Shown: positions 44,503 through 52,815 of the stretch, in pieces
How the letters are laid out: each line of letters starts with the position of its first letter
Position numbering within the stretch: the first letter of the stretch is position 1
Assembly (NCBI GenBank): GCA_964451985.1
Contig: CAYVKB010000003.1
Coordinates: 5,574 to 69,573, forward strand
DNA length: 64,000 bases
Direction: 5' to 3'
Source of the DNA: GBS-DC sp964451985
GTDB lineage: Bacteria > Armatimonadota > Fimbriimonadia > Fimbriimonadales > GBS-DC
Program-made: the position numbers and the translations under genes
Notes under the pieces: model-generated
What the model saw: the letters and a program-made list of their open reading frames with translations, nothing else
What the model was told of the DNA's origin: nothing
The model's database searches: none

Positions 44503-44937
44503 TTATTCGTTCGTATGTCCCACCTGCTTGAGAGCCTCCTCCAGCGTGTGCCAGGCGAGGGTGGCACATTTGACACGCACAGGGAAGTTGCGCACGCCCG
44601 CCAGTGCTACGATGTCGCCCAGTGTGTCTAAATCGCCGTCCAGCTCGCCCTTGACCAGTGCAGTCGCCTGTCGAATCAGCGTATACGCTTCGTCCAGCGT
44701 CTTACCTTTCACGGCTTCAGCCATCATCGAGGCGGAGGCTTGACTGATTGAGCAGCCTTGCCCGTGAAAGCGAACATCGGCGATGCGCCCATCCTCCACA
44801 CGCAGGTCGATAATCACTTCGTCGCCGCAGGAGGGATTGAAGCCCTCTTGAGTGATTTTGGGTGGCTCCAGTTCGCCCCTACCTCGCGGCTGGCGGTAGT
44901 GGTCTAAGATAATCTCTTGATACAGTTCATCCAGCAT
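44503..44937 (-). CDS. sufU: Iron-sulfur scaffold SufU
   Basis: 144 residues. The zinc/sulfur ligands are NPSCGDE, GQGCSISQASAS and RVKCATLAW, the SufU (not IscU) pattern with its longer insertion. SufU accepts sulfur from SufS for Fe-S assembly. ATG 44937 gives the family start MLDELYQEIILDHY and overlaps sufS by 11 bp. The sufBCD genes are not in the window. Confidence 0.93.
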   Translation of the reverse strand: MLDELYQEIILDHYRQPRGRGELEPPKITQEGFNPSCGDEVIIDLRVEDGRIADVRFHGQGCSISQASASMMAEAVKGKTLDEAYTLIRQATALVKGELDGDLDTLGDIVALAGVRNFPVRVKCATLAWHTLEEALKQVGHTNE

Positions 44938-46168
44938 AGCCGAACACTTTGCGCGTGTAATGCAGCGCGTCGATGAGCGCGTCGATGTGGTCGGTGTCGT
45001 TATACACGGCGAGGCTGGCGCGCGCTGTAGAGCCACCCAGTCGCTCACTCAGTGGGTGAGCACAGTGCATCCCTGAACGCACGGCGATGTCGCGCGTGTC
45101 CAGTATCGTCGCTATGTCGTGTGGGTGGATGTCCTCCAGCGTGAAGGCGAAGATGCCCGTGCGGTCGGGAACAGGACCGTACAGGCGCAAGCCGGGCACT
45201 TCCTGTAGGCGGTGCAGGGCGTATTGCGTGAGTTCGTGTTCGTAGGTTTCGATGGCGTCGCGTCCCAGTCCGTCGATAAAGTCCAGTGCAGCGTGCAGTC
45301 CAATCGCTTCGGCGATGGGGGGTGTGCCTGCTTCGAATTTCATAGGCGGTTCCGCCCAGCGCACACGATCCCAGCGCACGGTCTGTACCATGCCACCGCC
45401 CACTTGGTAGGGGGGCATAGCTTCCAGATGCTCGCACTTGGCGTACAGTGCGCCGATGCCCGTGGGTCCATACGCCTTGTGTCCAGAAAACATCAGGAAA
45501 TCGCAGTCAATCGCCTGTACATCGACGGGCATATGCGCCACACTTTGGGCGGCGTCCACCAGACACAGCGCGCCCGCCGCGTGCGCCATCTGACAAATCT
45601 CAGCGACAGGGTTCACCACGCCCAGCACATTCGAGATATGCGAGACTGCCACGAGGCGCGTGCGCTCAGTTAGCAGCGAGCGCAGGTCGTCCAAGTTCAG
45701 CCTACCGTCGTCGGTGATGCGCCACACTTTGAGCGTTGCGCCCTTTTTTTCGGTGAGGCGCATCCACGGCAGCAGGTTCGCGTGATGTTCCATCTCGGTG
45801 ACGATTATCTCGTCCCCTGCTTGTACAAATGCCTCGCCCCACGCGCTCGCCACGAGATTAATCGCTTCCGTTGTACCGCGCGTGAAGACGATTTCAGCGG
45901 GTTCACGGGCGTTGAGGAACCGTGCGACGCGCTCGCGCGCCGCCTCGTATAGCTCCGACGCTTTTGCGCCTGCGCCGTGCCCTCCGCGATGCACGTTCGC
46001 ATTGTGATGCGCCCAGAAGTTGCTCACCGCCTCAATCACAGCGTAGGGCTTCTGCGTGGTGGCGGCGTTGTCTAAATAAATCACACTGCGCATTTCATGG
46101 TGCGGCTGGAAAAACGGAAACTGCCGCCGAATCTCGCCTGCATTCAAAGTAAATTGTATCGTGGTCAT
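44927..46168 (-). CDS. sufS: Cysteine desulfurase SufS
   Basis: 413-residue PLP enzyme mobilising sulfur from cysteine. IYLDNAATTQKP, the PLP Lys in FSGHKAYGPTGIGALY and the C-terminal catalytic Cys in RSGMHCAHPL are seen. GGAG lies just upstream of the start. It is 12 bp after the Rieske gene and overlaps sufU by 11 bp, forming a three-gene operon. Confidence 0.95.
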   Translation of the reverse strand: MTTIQFTLNAGEIRRQFPFFQPHHEMRSVIYLDNAATTQKPYAVIEAVSNFWAHHNANVHRGGHGAGAKASELYEAARERVARFLNAREPAEIVFTRGTTEAINLVASAWGEAFVQAGDEIIVTEMEHHANLLPWMRLTEKKGATLKVWRITDDGRLNLDDLRSLLTERTRLVAVSHISNVLGVVNPVAEICQMAHAAGALCLVDAAQSVAHMPVDVQAIDCDFLMFSGHKAYGPTGIGALYAKCEHLEAMPPYQVGGGMVQTVRWDRVRWAEPPMKFEAGTPPIAEAIGLHAALDFIDGLGRDAIETYEHELTQYALHRLQEVPGLRLYGPVPDRTGIFAFTLEDIHPHDIATILDTRDIAVRSGMHCAHPLSERLGGSTARASLAVYNDTDHIDALIDALHYTRKVFGYAG

Positions 46169-46180
46169 ACCAATCTCCTC

Positions 46181-46498
46181 CTATTTAAGCTCCACCCACA
46201 CGAAGCCGTCTTCCTCTTTCACTTTGAGGCTCTTGATGGGGCGCACGGCAGGTAATCCCTTTGCCTGCCCCGTGTAGGGATCGAACTTCGCTCCGTGATG
46301 GGGGCACTCCAGCAAATCGCGATGGATGCGTCCGGGCAGTCCATCCGCGTCAGATAAGGGTAGTTTCTGGTGCGAACACTGGTCAATCACCGCGAAATAG
46401 CCTTTGGAGGCGCGTCCAATCAGTACGCGCTGCCCATTTAGTTCAACGGTGCGGAACTCGTTTTCCGATAGATTGGTTGGGATAGCCTTCAGCCACAT
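46181..46498 (-). CDS. Rieske-type ferredoxin
   Basis: 105 residues with cluster ligands in DQCSHQKLPL (Cys, His) and LECPHHGAKFDP (Cys, His), binding one [2Fe-2S] cluster. It resembles soluble ferredoxins of oxygenase systems, but here it leads the sufS-sufU operon and may supply electrons or act in cluster biogenesis. No membrane segment. AGGAG lies 7 nt from the ATG. The promoter overlaps a 17-bp dyad. Confidence 0.9.
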   Translation of the reverse strand: MWLKAIPTNLSENEFRTVELNGQRVLIGRASKGYFAVIDQCSHQKLPLSDADGLPGRIHRDLLECPHHGAKFDPYTGQAKGLPAVRPIKSLKVKEEDGFVWVELK

Positions 46499-46511
46499 CG
46501 TCGGCTCCTAT

Positions 46512-46532
46512 ATTTAGCGTGGCTAAATTATA
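46512..46532 (-). promoter_or_regulatory. Dyad operator overlapping the Rieske-suf promoter
   Basis: ATTTAGC-GTG-GCTAAAT (46512-46528) is a perfect 7-3-7 inverted repeat. The minus-strand TATAAT (46527-46532, preceded by GGG) overlaps its edge, so the dyad covers about -8 to +9, a repressor position. TTAG/CTAA half sites recall DtxR/MntR-family metal regulators, which would suit an iron-sulfur operon. Regulator identity is inference. Confidence 0.55.
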
Positions 46533-46534
46533 CC

Positions 46535-47128
46535 CTATCGAGCGGGCGGAGGCTGCATCAACTTTTCCACATACCTTGCCAAAATGTCGGTCTCGATATT
46601 CACGTGATCGCCGAGTTGCCTGCGTTTTAGGTTCGTAACTTGCCAGGTGTGCGGGATAATCCACACCGTGAACCAGTCTTCGCCAACCTCGACAACGGTG
46701 AGACTGATGCCATCGACGGCGATGGAGCCTTTAGGCACGATATAGCGCATATAGGAGGCGTCATCGACTTGAAACTTTAGCACACGGGCGTTGCCCTCAT
46801 CGCGGATTTCTATCAGGTGCGCAGTTGTGTCCACATGCCCCTGCACGAAGTGTCCTCCTAAGCGGCTTGCGGGAGTGAGGGGGCGCTCCAAATTCACAAG
46901 ATCGCCCGCTTTCAGGTCGCCCAGGTTCGTGCGCCGCAAGGTTTCAGGCACGGCGTCAAAGTAGAGCCTATCACCTTCAGCTTGTTGCACGGTGAGGCAC
47001 ACGCCGTTGATGGCAAGGCTCTCGCCGATAGTCATTGGGAAAGCGCGAATCGCCAGTCGTGCGCCGCCAGTGGGATGAGTTTCTATAGATTCAACGACGC
47101 CTGTGGCTTCCACGATGCCTGTGAACAT
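46535..47128 (-). CDS. ribE: Riboflavin synthase alpha subunit
   Basis: 197 residues, two tandem lumazine-binding repeats (1-96, 97-190), converting two lumazines to riboflavin. MFTGIVEATGVV, NGVCLTV, GGHFVQGHVD and DGISLTVVEV are diagnostic. GGTATCCT (hexamer 47135-47140 minus) ends 6 nt before the ATG, again leaderless. No FMN riboswitch is visible. It lies 26 bp downstream of the Nudix gene. Confidence 0.96.
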   Translation of the reverse strand: MFTGIVEATGVVESIETHPTGGARLAIRAFPMTIGESLAINGVCLTVQQAEGDRLYFDAVPETLRRTNLGDLKAGDLVNLERPLTPASRLGGHFVQGHVDTTAHLIEIRDEGNARVLKFQVDDASYMRYIVPKGSIAVDGISLTVVEVGEDWFTVWIIPHTWQVTNLKRRQLGDHVNIETDILARYVEKLMQPPPAR

Positions 47129-47154
47129 GGGGATAGGATACCATATGACACTTG

Positions 47155-47703
47155 CTATCCTATGCCTCCGTGCTCCAGCAGGCGCAGGGTCATCAGCAAA
47201 CCCGCGATGGTCTTAGAATCCTTGATTTGCCCCTGTAGAATCATCGTTTCTACCTCGCTGAGGGGTGTAGGCACAATTTCTACCAGTTCGTCCTCATCTA
47301 GTTGCTGTGTGGCAGGGACTAATTTCTCTGCGAGATAAACATGCAGCACTTCCTGTGAGTAGCCGGGCGCGAGGTACTGGCTGAACAGTTTGCGCATTTG
47401 GCGTGCAGTGTAGCCTGTTTCCTCTTCCAGTTCACGGCGAGCGCAGGAATCGACGGGTTCGTCGGGCTCCAACGTGCCCGCAGGGATTTCGAGCAGCATC
47501 TCGCCCACCGCTTGGCGGTATTGGCGAATCAGCAGCACGGTGTCGCGATTAAGCAGGGGTACAATCGCCACTGCGCCGCGATGTTCCACGATTTCACGCC
47601 GTGCGATGCGTCCACTGGGCAGGCGCACCGTGTCGATACGCAGCGTCACCACACGCCCCTGATAAATCGTGTGGCTCTCGATCAGTTCCTCTTTGAGTTG
47701 CAT
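47155..47703 (-). CDS. Nudix hydrolase, ADP-ribose pyrophosphatase type
   Basis: 182 residues with the Nudix box GTLEPDEPVDSCARRELEEE and following TGY, matching G-x5-E-x7-R-E-x-x-E-E. IRQYRQAVGEMLLEIPAGTL is typical of ADP-ribose/NDP-sugar pyrophosphatases. Its AAAGGAGG site is embedded in the last codons of the ABC ATPase gene, so it is translationally linked to the EPS operon end. Confidence 0.92.
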   Translation of the reverse strand: MQLKEELIESHTIYQGRVVTLRIDTVRLPSGRIARREIVEHRGAVAIVPLLNRDTVLLIRQYRQAVGEMLLEIPAGTLEPDEPVDSCARRELEEETGYTARQMRKLFSQYLAPGYSQEVLHVYLAEKLVPATQQLDEDELVEIVPTPLSEVETMILQGQIKDSKTIAGLLMTLRLLEHGGIG

Positions 47704-47706
47704 ACA

Positions 47707-48594
47707 TTATCCTCCTTTGAGGGGCGTTTTATGCGTGCGGGCTTTGAGGCGCAGCCACTGCCAAGCGTCTTCCAGCGTGGGTGGGCGCACATACACGGCG
47801 CGTATGTTGCCGTAGCCCTCCTGCAGCAAGCGCAGGGCAAGCGCGTCGTTGGCGTGCAGGCGCAGGCGGTAGCCGTCGGGCAGCTGCTCGATGCGCAGTT
47901 CAATCTCGGGCAAACCTTCCAGAATCGGCTCGAGGTCACGCGCCTCGATCTCGATTTCGGTGGTGTCTTGTTCCGCGATGAGGCGTTCAGGGGCGTCATC
48001 AGCGATTAGGCGTCCGTCATCGAGCATCAGCACGCGGTCAGCACGTTCGGCAATCGCAGGGTCGCGCGTGGTGAACAGCACCGCCGCTCCGAATCGGCAG
48101 CGGTCGTCCAGTTCATTCCACAGGCGGCGTCGGCGCTCGAAGTCTGCGTACTCAAATGGGTCATCCAATAGATACAGCGGAGCGTGTTGGGCGAGTGCGC
48201 CGCCCACGCGCAACACATGGCGTTGCCCGCTGGAGAGTTCAGTGAGGGGCATTTCCATGCGCTCACCCAATCCTAACACTTCCAGCAGGTACACCGCGCG
48301 CGTGAAGGAGGAGGCATAGCGTTTTAGAAAGCTCGCGGGGGTGGCGGTGCGCAAAGCACGCCCTTCGGGCAGTTCAGGCATCGCAGCGAAGTCGGCGACC
48401 TCCAGCCTACCGCCTTCCAGCGCAACCTCGCCCGCAATCAGTGCCAGCAGCAGGCTCTTGCCTGAACCGGACGGACCGAATAGTGCGACCAGCTCGCCGC
48501 GCTCAACAGAGAAGCGCATCGGCAGGATACACACCCCCCCGTGCAACGCCGACTCGATACCCTCTGCACGTAGCACGACGCGCTCCGCCGCCAT
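47707..48594 (-). CDS. ABC transporter ATP-binding protein
   Basis: 295 residues. Walker A GPSGSGKS (40-47), signature LSSGQ and Walker B LYLLDDPF are present; the usual catalytic Glu after the Walker B Asp is Asp here. A C-terminal extension (about 215-295) ends PTLEDAWQWLRL, like DUF4162-type tails. No permease is adjacent. It starts 2 bp after the epsI stop, so it belongs to the exosortase operon; reduced ATPase activity is possible. Confidence 0.85.
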   Translation of the reverse strand: MAAERVVLRAEGIESALHGGVCILPMRFSVERGELVALFGPSGSGKSLLLALIAGEVALEGGRLEVADFAAMPELPEGRALRTATPASFLKRYASSFTRAVYLLEVLGLGERMEMPLTELSSGQRHVLRVGGALAQHAPLYLLDDPFEYADFERRRRLWNELDDRCRFGAAVLFTTRDPAIAERADRVLMLDDGRLIADDAPERLIAEQDTTEIEIEARDLEPILEGLPEIELRIEQLPDGYRLRLHANDALALRLLQEGYGNIRAVYVRPPTLEDAWQWLRLKARTHKTPLKGG

Positions 48595-48596
48595 GC

Positions 48597-49520
48597 TTAT
48601 CGCACCACTTCGGGGTTCGTTTCCGCCATCGTGCTCAGCACCTGCTCCGCAAACTGCTTAATCTCCTCGCGGTCGCGCTCGGTGTCGCCCGATGTAGTTT
48701 TCAGGAATCGTACGAAGTAGGCGCGCTGCTGATCCATGCCTGTCAATCGCGCCAGCAGTAGGAAGATACGCGCGGACGAGGTGTCGCTGCGGTAGCCCAT
48801 CGGCGTCGAGTAGAAATAGATGCCTACCGCCTCACGGTTGCGCCCATCCAACGACACCAAACGCACAAATCGCGCCGGGATGGGGTCTTCTCTGCCTACC
48901 ACGTTCAGCATCACTTCCTGATTGTCGGCGAACTCCCAGTTTTGTACGCGGAAGCAAACCTGCGGATTATGAAACGCGCCTGTATGCGAACCTGCGATGA
49001 TAGACAGGTCTGCCTGGTCGCCACGCGGGTTCGCATAGATACGCGCCACATACTCGTCGGGCTTGAGTTCGTTGAACGCCGCTTCGGACATTGGGTACTC
49101 CTCAACCAGCGTCCAGTCGCCCAGTACCTGCGGGATTTTATCGAGCGTTTTGCCTTCCTTCAGGGGTTGCGGACGCGGCATAAATTGAACTGCCAGCACC
49201 AACCCAATGGTCAGCAACATCAGCACGGCGATGGGTGCGCCGAACCGTTTCCAGTCCATCGGCGGCGCGGGGAGGGGGTGGATGGTCTCAGCAGTCGGGG
49301 CTTCCGCTACGCCGTCGGCAGCTTCCGCGCCGCCATCCACGACTTCCAGCGTAGGCACACCGTTCGCCGTCGCTTGGACATTCGTGTCCAAGTACTCTTC
49401 GGCACGGACAGAGCTGTCCGTGCTACGCTCCTCACCGTGGGTAGCTTGGGCGTCGGCGTGCAGGTTTTCTTCAGGCACGGGCGTCCCGCCCGTGCTACGG
49501 GTTTCGGGTTTGGTTTTCAT
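48597..49520 (-). CDS. EpsI-type exosortase-associated protein
   Basis: 307 residues. A variable low-complexity N-terminal part (1-85) is encoded largely by palindromic DNA repeats. One membrane helix (about 93-112) precedes the EpsI domain (about 125-300), with AFHNPQVCFRVQNWEF the conserved NPxVC-like motif. EpsI partners exosortases in EPS-linked loci. The ATG at 49520 forms an ATGA overlap with the exosortase stop, as elsewhere in this operon; upstream in-frame GTG 49538 and ATG 49529 are alternatives. Confidence 0.85.
   Translation of the reverse strand: MKTKPETRSTGGTPVPEENLHADAQATHGEERSTDSSVRAEEYLDTNVQATANGVPTLEVVDGGAEAADGVAEAPTAETIHPLPAPPMDWKRFGAPIAVLMLLTIGLVLAVQFMPRPQPLKEGKTLDKIPQVLGDWTLVEEYPMSEAAFNELKPDEYVARIYANPRGDQADLSIIAGSHTGAFHNPQVCFRVQNWEFADNQEVMLNVVGREDPIPARFVRLVSLDGRNREAVGIYFYSTPMGYRSDTSSARIFLLLARLTGMDQQRAYFVRFLKTTSGDTERDREEIKQFAEQVLSTMAETNPEVVR
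49373..49495. repeat. Three short palindromes inside the epsI coding region
   Basis: CTTGGACA-ttcg-TGTCCAAG (49373-49392); GCACGGACAG-ag-CTGTCCGTGC (49402-49423); GCACGGGCG-tcc-CGCCCGTGC (49475-49495). The last two are flanked by CTTC and TACG, like the terminal array at 63674-64000. They are in frame and encode most of the variable N-terminal linker of EpsI. Confidence 0.8.
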
Positions 49521-50425
49521 CTCTTCCATCCTAACCACCTCGCGATTAGAAACAGCGACACGAACGGGATGAGAATCTCCAGCGCGCCTGTGGTGGGTAT
49601 ATTCACCGTGCCGAACACGGGCAGCGTCATCTCGTAGCCCTCGTGCGCCACTTTAGCAGCGTAGGGACCCCACTCGTGTCCCGCCACGCCAATCAGCGCG
49701 ATGCGGAAACCGTTCGAAATCACCGCAATCGGCAGCAGCGCGGCGGGCAGAATCAATTTCTTCCACAAAGGCATATCCACTATCGTGAAGAAGAACAGAA
49801 TAAAGGTTAGCAGAGCGATCGTGACCTTGAAGCCGCTGCACTCCACGCCCACATGCAATTCATAACCTGATGGCATCATAAAGGTCACTTGGCTGGTCTG
49901 TAGGATGTTGTAGAACGGTTTGAGCATCGCAATCGCGACTTCCGTTGACCAGACCTTGATGGGGTTAGTGACCTCGTCGAACACAACCGAGGGCATCGGC
50001 ATCATCAGGTAGAGGAACAGCAGGGGATAGAGCAGCGCCCAGGTGATTTTTGTGCCCCAGAGCATCAGGCTACCTGCAATCAGGAATAGCGGGAACGCCA
50101 TGCTGGAGACCCAGCTGGAGTAGCCCCAGTGCCCCAGTAGATGGACGCCCAGCGCGATGAGAAACAGCGGCGCGCCCAGCCACGACGGTTTCGCCGTGAG
50201 CTGCAGCAACCGTTCGCGGCGCATCCAAATCATCACCAGCGCCAGAGGCGGCACGAGATACGCATACGAGTAGTAGCCGTTCTCGTCACCCCAGCGCGGC
50301 AGCCAGTACCACTCAATCACCTCGCGGTAGGCGTACAACACCAGCGCGAGGAACGCTATCACCACACCCAACAGAATCGGTTGCGGGCGGGGCAGTTTTT
50401 TCAACTCCAGTAAGAACTGATCCAT
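49517..50425 (-). CDS. Exosortase (EpsH family)
   Basis: 302-residue polytopic membrane transpeptidase with about eight helices. The catalytic triad is visible: Cys196 in VGVECSGFK, Arg241 in ISNGFRIAL and His261 in AHEGYEM. Exosortases cleave a C-terminal sorting signal (classically PEP-CTERM) and transfer the protein to a lipid anchor. No PEP-CTERM substrate is in the window. TAGGAGGC precedes the ATG. It is flanked by GtrA upstream and EpsI downstream in the operon. Confidence 0.93.
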   Translation of the reverse strand: MDQFLLELKKLPRPQPILLGVVIAFLALVLYAYREVIEWYWLPRWGDENGYYSYAYLVPPLALVMIWMRRERLLQLTAKPSWLGAPLFLIALGVHLLGHWGYSSWVSSMAFPLFLIAGSLMLWGTKITWALLYPLLFLYLMMPMPSVVFDEVTNPIKVWSTEVAIAMLKPFYNILQTSQVTFMMPSGYELHVGVECSGFKVTIALLTFILFFFTIVDMPLWKKLILPAALLPIAVISNGFRIALIGVAGHEWGPYAAKVAHEGYEMTLPVFGTVNIPTTGALEILIPFVSLFLIARWLGWKR

Positions 50426-50441
50426 CGATATCGCCTCCTAT

Positions 50442-50969
50442 CTAAGACTCTATAGATACCCCAGACGCACCTCGAAAAGTCCAGTATTTGTTGGCGAAGA
50501 AGTTCCAGAATAGTACAATCGCCGTCGCCGTCGCCTGGCATATCATGAACGCAAGGCGGGGTGGCTCGGGCAGGAACGGGCGTATCAGCAGTGTGGTAAT
50601 GGTGGAGTTCAGGAGCATGCCAATCACATTCACTGTGATGAACTTGGCAAACTGACGGGTGCGCGCTTGCCTATTGCGTACCCGAAACGTCCAGCGGCGA
50701 TTCCAGATGAAACTGTTGATGGTCGCCGTACCCGAAGAGATGATTTTGGTGAACCAAATGGCAGCCGCTTCAGGACGGAGAGGCGCGCCTGTAAGGTTCA
50801 CAAACCCTGTTCCCAAGATGCGGGGAAGGGGCGTGTAAAAAGTTAGTATAAACGCGAGTGTCCAGTCAATCGCGGTATTCATCGCGCCCACAGTGGCGAA
50901 CTTGAGGAACTGGCGCACCCCAAGCGGCAACATCTCGACCCTCGAGCGCGTTTTGTGTAGCATATTCAT
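50442..50969 (-). CDS. GtrA-family membrane protein
   Basis: 175 residues, four hydrophobic helices. FLKFATVGAMNTAIDWTLAF and FFANKYWTFRG match GtrA, proteins involved in moving or anchoring polyprenyl-phosphate sugars. ATG 50969 overlaps the UbiA-type stop (ATGA). A mycobacterial relative (Rv3789) works with the decaprenyl-phosphoarabinose pathway, which makes its pairing with the neighbouring phosphoribosyltransferase notable. Confidence 0.85.
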   Translation of the reverse strand: MNMLHKTRSRVEMLPLGVRQFLKFATVGAMNTAIDWTLAFILTFYTPLPRILGTGFVNLTGAPLRPEAAAIWFTKIISSGTATINSFIWNRRWTFRVRNRQARTRQFAKFITVNVIGMLLNSTITTLLIRPFLPEPPRLAFMICQATATAIVLFWNFFANKYWTFRGASGVSIES

Positions 50970-51865
50970 CCTCGCATCACCCACAGCACAATCAAGCCCC
51001 ACGCGACCACTGAAAGCGCGATGTGCTTATCAGACACCATCAGTTTCTCAGGGCTGCCCCCCGCGTCGTACCGATGCACCACGAAAAAGTAGCGTAACAG
51101 CCCATAGGTGACCACCGGCAAAGTATACCAGAGGTTCGGATGGCTTTTGGCGGTTTCGGATAGAATCACGTAAATTGCGTAAGACTGCAGTGTCAGCCCC
51201 ATGCAGATAGTTAATAAATGTTCAAGCATGTTCGCAGAGTAGTCGCCCAGTGCGTTGCGGTGGTTGGCGGCGTCCTCGCCCAGCGATACGAGCTCGTGTC
51301 GCCGCTTCGCGAAGCCCAGAAACAACGCCAGAAAGAAGGTACAGATAATCAGCCAGGGGGAGATGTAGACTCCAATTAGCACTGCTCCCGACGCCGCCCG
51401 CAGCAAAAAGCCCAACGCGATGATGCCTACATCCAGCAGCGGAATCTGCTTCAGGTAGAAAGTATACAGGGTGCTTTGGATAGCGTACACCAGCACAATC
51501 ACGCCGAAGGGCACACGCAGCCAGAACGCCAGCCCAAGCCCTAATGCCAGCGACGCCAATGCACCCACCCACGCCACAGATACAGGCAATTGTCCCGACG
51601 CTATCGGGCGATGTTGTTTTTTAGGATGATGGCGGTCGCGCTCGCGGTCTAAAATGTCGTTCACGAGGTAGATGCTACTTGCCGTGAAGCACAGCGCAAA
51701 AAAACCCAGTACGGTTTGCCACAGCAGCGTGAGGTTGGTAAACTGCGCCGTGAACAGCAGTGCAGCGAACACCAGCAGGTTCTTAATCCACTGGTGCGGG
51801 CGCATCGCCTGTATTAGGGCGACCCCAACGCTTATCGGATTCATCGCCACGCGCGTTTGGCTCAT
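50966..51865 (-). CDS. UbiA-family polyprenyl-phosphate phosphoribosyltransferase
   Basis: 299 residues, about nine membrane helices. The Asp-rich site is YLVNDILDRERDRHHPKK; RPHQWIKNLLVFAAL and FLLRAASGAV match decaprenyl-phosphate phosphoribose synthases (Rv3806c type), which transfer phosphoribose from PRPP to polyprenyl phosphate. Substrate assignment rests on these motifs. ATGA overlaps at both ends show tight coupling with the epimerase and GtrA genes. Confidence 0.88.
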   Translation of the reverse strand: MSQTRVAMNPISVGVALIQAMRPHQWIKNLLVFAALLFTAQFTNLTLLWQTVLGFFALCFTASSIYLVNDILDRERDRHHPKKQHRPIASGQLPVSVAWVGALASLALGLGLAFWLRVPFGVIVLVYAIQSTLYTFYLKQIPLLDVGIIALGFLLRAASGAVLIGVYISPWLIICTFFLALFLGFAKRRHELVSLGEDAANHRNALGDYSANMLEHLLTICMGLTLQSYAIYVILSETAKSHPNLWYTLPVVTYGLLRYFFVVHRYDAGGSPEKLMVSDKHIALSVVAWGLIVLWVMRG

Positions 51866-52815
51866 ACGAGAGCCGCCTCCTTTCTGTACGCCTCCACCGT
51901 GCGTTGAATGCCCTCTTGAAGCGTATAGCGGGGCTGATAACCCAGCATGCTCTCTATCAAACGGATGTCGGCATAGGAACGGCGGATGTCGCCCGCACGC
52001 GGGGGCTGGAACTCTGGATGCAGGGAGTAGCCAACCGCATACTCAATCGCCTGCAGCAGCTCCAGCAGTGTGTAGCGCGCTCCAGTGGCAAGGTTGAACA
52101 CTTTGCCGACAGCGTTCGGATGGGTTGCGCCCAGCCAGATGCCCTGAAGCAGGTCATCGATGTAAATAAAGTCCCGCACCTGCTTACCGTCGCCAAAGAT
52201 GATGGGTTTACGGTCGGTCAGTGCAGCGGTAATCCAGCGTGGCACGACAGCAGCGTACTGTGAACGCGGGTTCTGACGCGGTCCGTACACATTAAAAAAG
52301 CGAAAACTGACAGTGGGCACGCCGAACACGCGGCAGTAGTCGCGGCACAGCAGCTCGCCATAGTACTTGCTCCAGCCGTAGGGTGAGATGGGTGTGGCGC
52401 GCATACCCTCTCGCTTAGGCAGGCGTGGCGAGTCGCCATACACCGCCGCCGAAGAGGCGAACACCAATCGCTCGCAACCCGCCCCACGTGCTGCCTCCAA
52501 CAGCAACTGCGTGCCGTACACGTTCACCTCAAAAGTTTCCGTCGGCAATTCCATCGACAGAGGCACGGAGACCTGCGCCGCCAGATGAAATACCATCGCG
52601 CAGCCATCTATGGCATCACGCACAGCGTCGGGGTCGGCGACACTGCCCCGAATGAACTCAACAGAATCAAGCACCTCGCGCAGGTTATCTAATGTGCCCG
52701 TGGAGAGGTCGTCCAGCACGCGCACCTGTCCGTGCTGAAGTAGAAACCGCGTCAGATGCGAGCCGATAAAGCCCGCGCCCCCCGTCACCAAAAACCGCCG
52801 CTCAGTATGCCCCAT
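51862..52815 (-). CDS. NAD-dependent sugar epimerase/dehydratase (GalE-like)
   Basis: 317-residue extended SDR enzyme acting on a nucleotide sugar. LVTGGAGFIGSHL binds NAD; the catalytic Ser-Ser and Y-x3-K are in ASSAAVYGDS and SPYGWSKYYGE. It is closest in pattern to UDP-glucose/GlcNAc 4-epimerases. ATG 52815 (AGAGG upstream) is preferred over GTG 52818. It overlaps the sugar transferase by 14 bp. Confidence 0.92.
   Translation of the reverse strand: MGHTERRFLVTGGAGFIGSHLTRFLLQHGQVRVLDDLSTGTLDNLREVLDSVEFIRGSVADPDAVRDAIDGCAMVFHLAAQVSVPLSMELPTETFEVNVYGTQLLLEAARGAGCERLVFASSAAVYGDSPRLPKREGMRATPISPYGWSKYYGELLCRDYCRVFGVPTVSFRFFNVYGPRQNPRSQYAAVVPRWITAALTDRKPIIFGDGKQVRDFIYIDDLLQGIWLGATHPNAVGKVFNLATGARYTLLELLQAIEYAVGYSLHPEFQPPRAGDIRRSYADIRLIESMLGYQPRYTLQEGIQRTVEAYRKEAALV

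Noticed and set aside
47129..47154. FMN riboswitch before ribE (and before ribD)
   Set aside because: The space is too short and contains only a GGTATCCT promoter; ribD overlaps an upstream gene.
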